Assembly: GCA_946482625.1 (NCBI GenBank)
Contig: CAMLSH010000223.1
Span: forward strand, 1-6,543
DNA length: 6,543 bases
Direction: 5' to 3'
From: an uncultured Opitutaceae bacterium
GTDB lineage: Bacteria; Verrucomicrobiota; Verrucomicrobiae; Opitutales; Opitutaceae
Shown: in pieces, positions 5,419 through 6,543 of the stretch
Position numbering within the stretch: position 1 is the first letter of the stretch
Layout of the letters: each line of letters starts with the position of its first letter
Made by a program: the position numbers and the translations under genes
Notes under the pieces: model-generated
The model's database searches: none
The model's input: only the letters and a program-made list of their open reading frames with translations
What the model was told of the DNA's origin: nothing

Positions 5419-5666
5419 CAGCCGGATTTCCTCCCGGCGCGGCCGCCGCAAATCCCAGCCGGGATGTCACTTGCCCCGCCTAGAAACATCTCCGCCTTGG
5501 CGTAACTCCGACGCTCCAAAAAGTGCAGCAGCTGCGGGTGCAACGTCTCCCGACCGGCGGCGACGAAATCGTCGAGCTTCGCCATTTCACGCGCGATGAC
5601 AGCCCCATCAGCGCCTTTTATTCCAGCGAGGAGCGCGATTAGGGATTCTTTGATCTGAGCCTCCAT
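5418..5666 (-). CDS. Small unrecognised protein upstream of the SUI1 gene
   Basis: An 82-aa protein I cannot assign to a named family. Residues 3-33 (AQIKESLIALLAGIKGADG...) and 36-62 look amphipathic and helical. The centre holds LHPQLLHFLERRSYAKAEMFLGG, and the tail is Gly/Arg-rich (IPAGICGGRAGRKSG) with one cysteine, C73. There is no signal peptide, and the hydrophobic stretch at 9-16 is too short for a membrane helix. Evidence that it is real: its stop codon shares one base with the SUI1 start (TGATG), it begins just inside the AT-richer divergent intergenic region, and its composition is that of a folded soluble protein. The central ERRSYxKA-type helix feels familiar from small hypothetical proteins of Verrucomicrobiota, but I cannot confirm this. 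By position it may assist or regulate the SUI1 protein; that is inference only. Confidence 0.75.
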   Translation of the reverse strand: MEAQIKESLIALLAGIKGADGAVIAREMAKLDDFVAAGRETLHPQLLHFLERRSYAKAEMFLGGASDIPAGICGGRAGRKSG

Positions 5667-5700
5667 GACGAATGTATGACCTATTTAGTTACTTTGCTTC

Positions 5701-5720
5701 AACCGGTTAAACTTCGAAGT
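5701..5720. promoter_or_regulatory. Two adjacent palindromes in the divergent intergenic region
   Basis: AACCGGTT (5701-5708) and ACTTCGAAGT (5711-5720) are perfect palindromes separated by two bases. They lie 34 bases upstream of the small minus-strand gene and about 160 bases upstream of sucA, in the most AT-rich part of the window. They could be operator half-sites or dimer-binding sites. Short palindromes also arise by chance, so this is a candidate only. Confidence 0.3.
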
Positions 5721-5804
5721 GGTTTTGCGAATGCCCGCCTAAGTTGTCTGGTTTCATCTTGAGAAAAACGCCTCGGGGCTTAGTTCTCAGCACCAAACCT
5801 CCGC

Positions 5805-5810
5805 TATAAT
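5805..5810 (+). promoter_or_regulatory. Candidate -10 box of the sucA promoter
   Basis: An exact TATAAT lies 72 bases upstream of the sucA ATG in a GC-rich genome where such a match is uncommon. It would imply a start of transcription near 5817 and a leader of about 65 bases that includes the CTTTGCG word at 5839-5850. No good -35 hexamer sits 16-18 bases upstream (the sequence there is AGTTCT-like), so an activator or a different recognition mode would be needed. Confidence 0.45.
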
Positions 5811-5882
5811 TTCTCTTAATGGTGCAGGCAGTTCGTCCCGCGTCTTTGCGGTCTTGGGCTGTTTGCTTTTTAATTTTCTCAC

Positions 5883-6543
5883 ATGAATTCGCTGACACTT
5901 CCAACTCGGGCCAACGCCGACCTCATCGAGGCCGCTTACCGTTCGTGGCTCGATAATCCAGAATCCGTCGATCCGACCTGGCGAGCATTCTTTCAAGGCT
6001 TCGCCCTTGGAAATAATCACGGCGCCTCCCTCTCCGCCGCAGTCGGCGCCAGCAATGCCAGCGGCGAACGTGTCGCCATCATCGACAGCCTGAAACAGTC
6101 GCAGGTTCACAGCCTCATCTATCACTACCGCTCACTCGGTCACCTTCAGGCGCACCTCGATCCGCTCAGTCCGCCACCTGCTCCTTCGCCCCGTCTCCAG
6201 CTTTCCGAATTCGGCCTCAGCGAAGCCGATCTCGATGAATCCTTCGATGTCGGTCACTACCTTAAGGGCGGACAGATGCGTCTCCGCGACATCATCGACA
6301 ACCTCAAGAAGACCTACTGCGGCCGCATCGGCGTCGAGTACATCCATATCCAGGATACCGAGATCCGCCGCTGGCTTCAGGAAAAGATGGAGCCCTCCCG
6401 TCTCCAGCCCGCATTTAACACCAAACAAAAGCGCCGCATCCTCCGCCGCCTGCACAAGGCCGAGCTCTTCGAGAAGTTTCTCCACACCAAATTCGTCGGC
6501 CAGAAACGTTTCTCCCTCGAAGGTGGCGAGACGATGATCGCCG
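5883..6543 (+). CDS. sucA: 2-oxoglutarate dehydrogenase E1 component, N-terminal part (3' end outside window)
   Basis: The first 220 residues of the thiamine-diphosphate-dependent E1 subunit of 2-oxoglutarate dehydrogenase, the TCA-cycle complex converting 2-oxoglutarate to succinyl-CoA. The N-terminal E1o signature is visible at 12-40 (ADLIEAAYRSWLDNPESVDPTWRAFFQGF), the segment that in other bacteria contacts the E2 core. A Ser/Ala/Asn-rich linker follows (41-62), then YRSLGHLQAHLDPL (82-95), IGVEYIHI (149-156), and FLHTKFVGQKRFSLEGGE (199-216), which is highly conserved in SucA/OdhA. Family members are usually about 900 residues, so roughly three quarters is missing. The ATG at 5883 gives the expected short lead before the signature. 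The bases before it (TTTTTAATTTTCTCAC) are AT/pyrimidine-rich with no Shine-Dalgarno. sucB normally follows but would be outside the window. Confidence 0.95.
   Translation, partial: MNSLTLPTRANADLIEAAYRSWLDNPESVDPTWRAFFQGFALGNNHGASLSAAVGASNASGERVAIIDSLKQSQVHSLIYHYRSLGHLQAHLDPLSPPPAPSPRLQLSEFGLSEADLDESFDVGHYLKGGQMRLRDIIDNLKKTYCGRIGVEYIHIQDTEIRRWLQEKMEPSRLQPAFNTKQKRRILRRLHKAELFEKFLHTKFVGQKRFSLEGGETMIA

Noticed and set aside
4810..5505. 231-aa plus-strand open frame across the nadK-SUI1 gap
   Set aside because: It is Arg/Pro/His-rich shadow translation of the palindromic element and the antisense of the SUI1 gene, with no family resemblance.
5787..6485. Minus-strand open frames of 112 and 117 aa opposite sucA
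   Set aside because: They are antisense to a clearly conserved E1 protein and composition-driven.

Overview
This is a GC-rich bacterial housekeeping segment whose coding strands are dominated by codons ending in C or G. The gene mix is a TlyA rRNA methyltransferase next to NAD kinase, a bacterial SUI1/YciH protein, and the E1 subunit of 2-oxoglutarate dehydrogenase. Together with the style of the intergenic repeats, this suggests a member of the Verrucomicrobiota, probably Opitutaceae-like. That placement is inference from general familiarity, because no taxonomic marker gene is present.

Layout. At 2-241 (+) is the C-terminal end of an unrecognised protein. At 399-929 (+) is a HAD-IIIA phosphatase of the GmhB/HisB-N type, and at 1114-1923 (+) a formamidopyrimidine-DNA glycosylase homologue with a degenerate zinc finger. 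A convergent gene at 1937-2902 (-) encodes an exported M28 metallopeptidase. Divergent from it are tlyA at 3007-3756 (+) and NAD kinase at 3918-4769 (+). A convergent two-gene operon follows, 5666 to 4981 (-), encoding an unrecognised 82-aa protein and a SUI1-domain protein whose stop and start codons overlap as TGATG. Divergent from that operon, sucA starts at 5883 (+) and runs off the window.

The genes do not form one pathway: they cover cell-envelope sugar phosphate metabolism (probable), DNA repair, extracytoplasmic proteolysis, ribosome methylation and translation initiation, NADP supply, and the TCA cycle. The only functionally suggestive pairings are tlyA-nadK, a neighbourhood seen in many bacteria, and the small-protein/SUI1 operon.

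The intergenic DNA is the least ordinary part. No gap exceeds about 220 bases, but nearly every gap contains short repeats or hairpins. Two copies of a 37-base palindromic element (282-318 and 4833-4869) differ at five positions, all of which preserve base pairing in plus-strand RNA. Four plus-strand starts are preceded by pyrimidine-rich, internally repetitive leaders built from TTCGG, CTTTGCG or ATTAGCG words, and the fifth (sucA) by a single CTTTGCG word. None of these five starts has a visible Shine-Dalgarno sequence, whereas the minus-strand SUI1 gene has a clear one. I see no CRISPR array, tRNA, rRNA, transposase or phage gene, and no obvious new multi-gene system.
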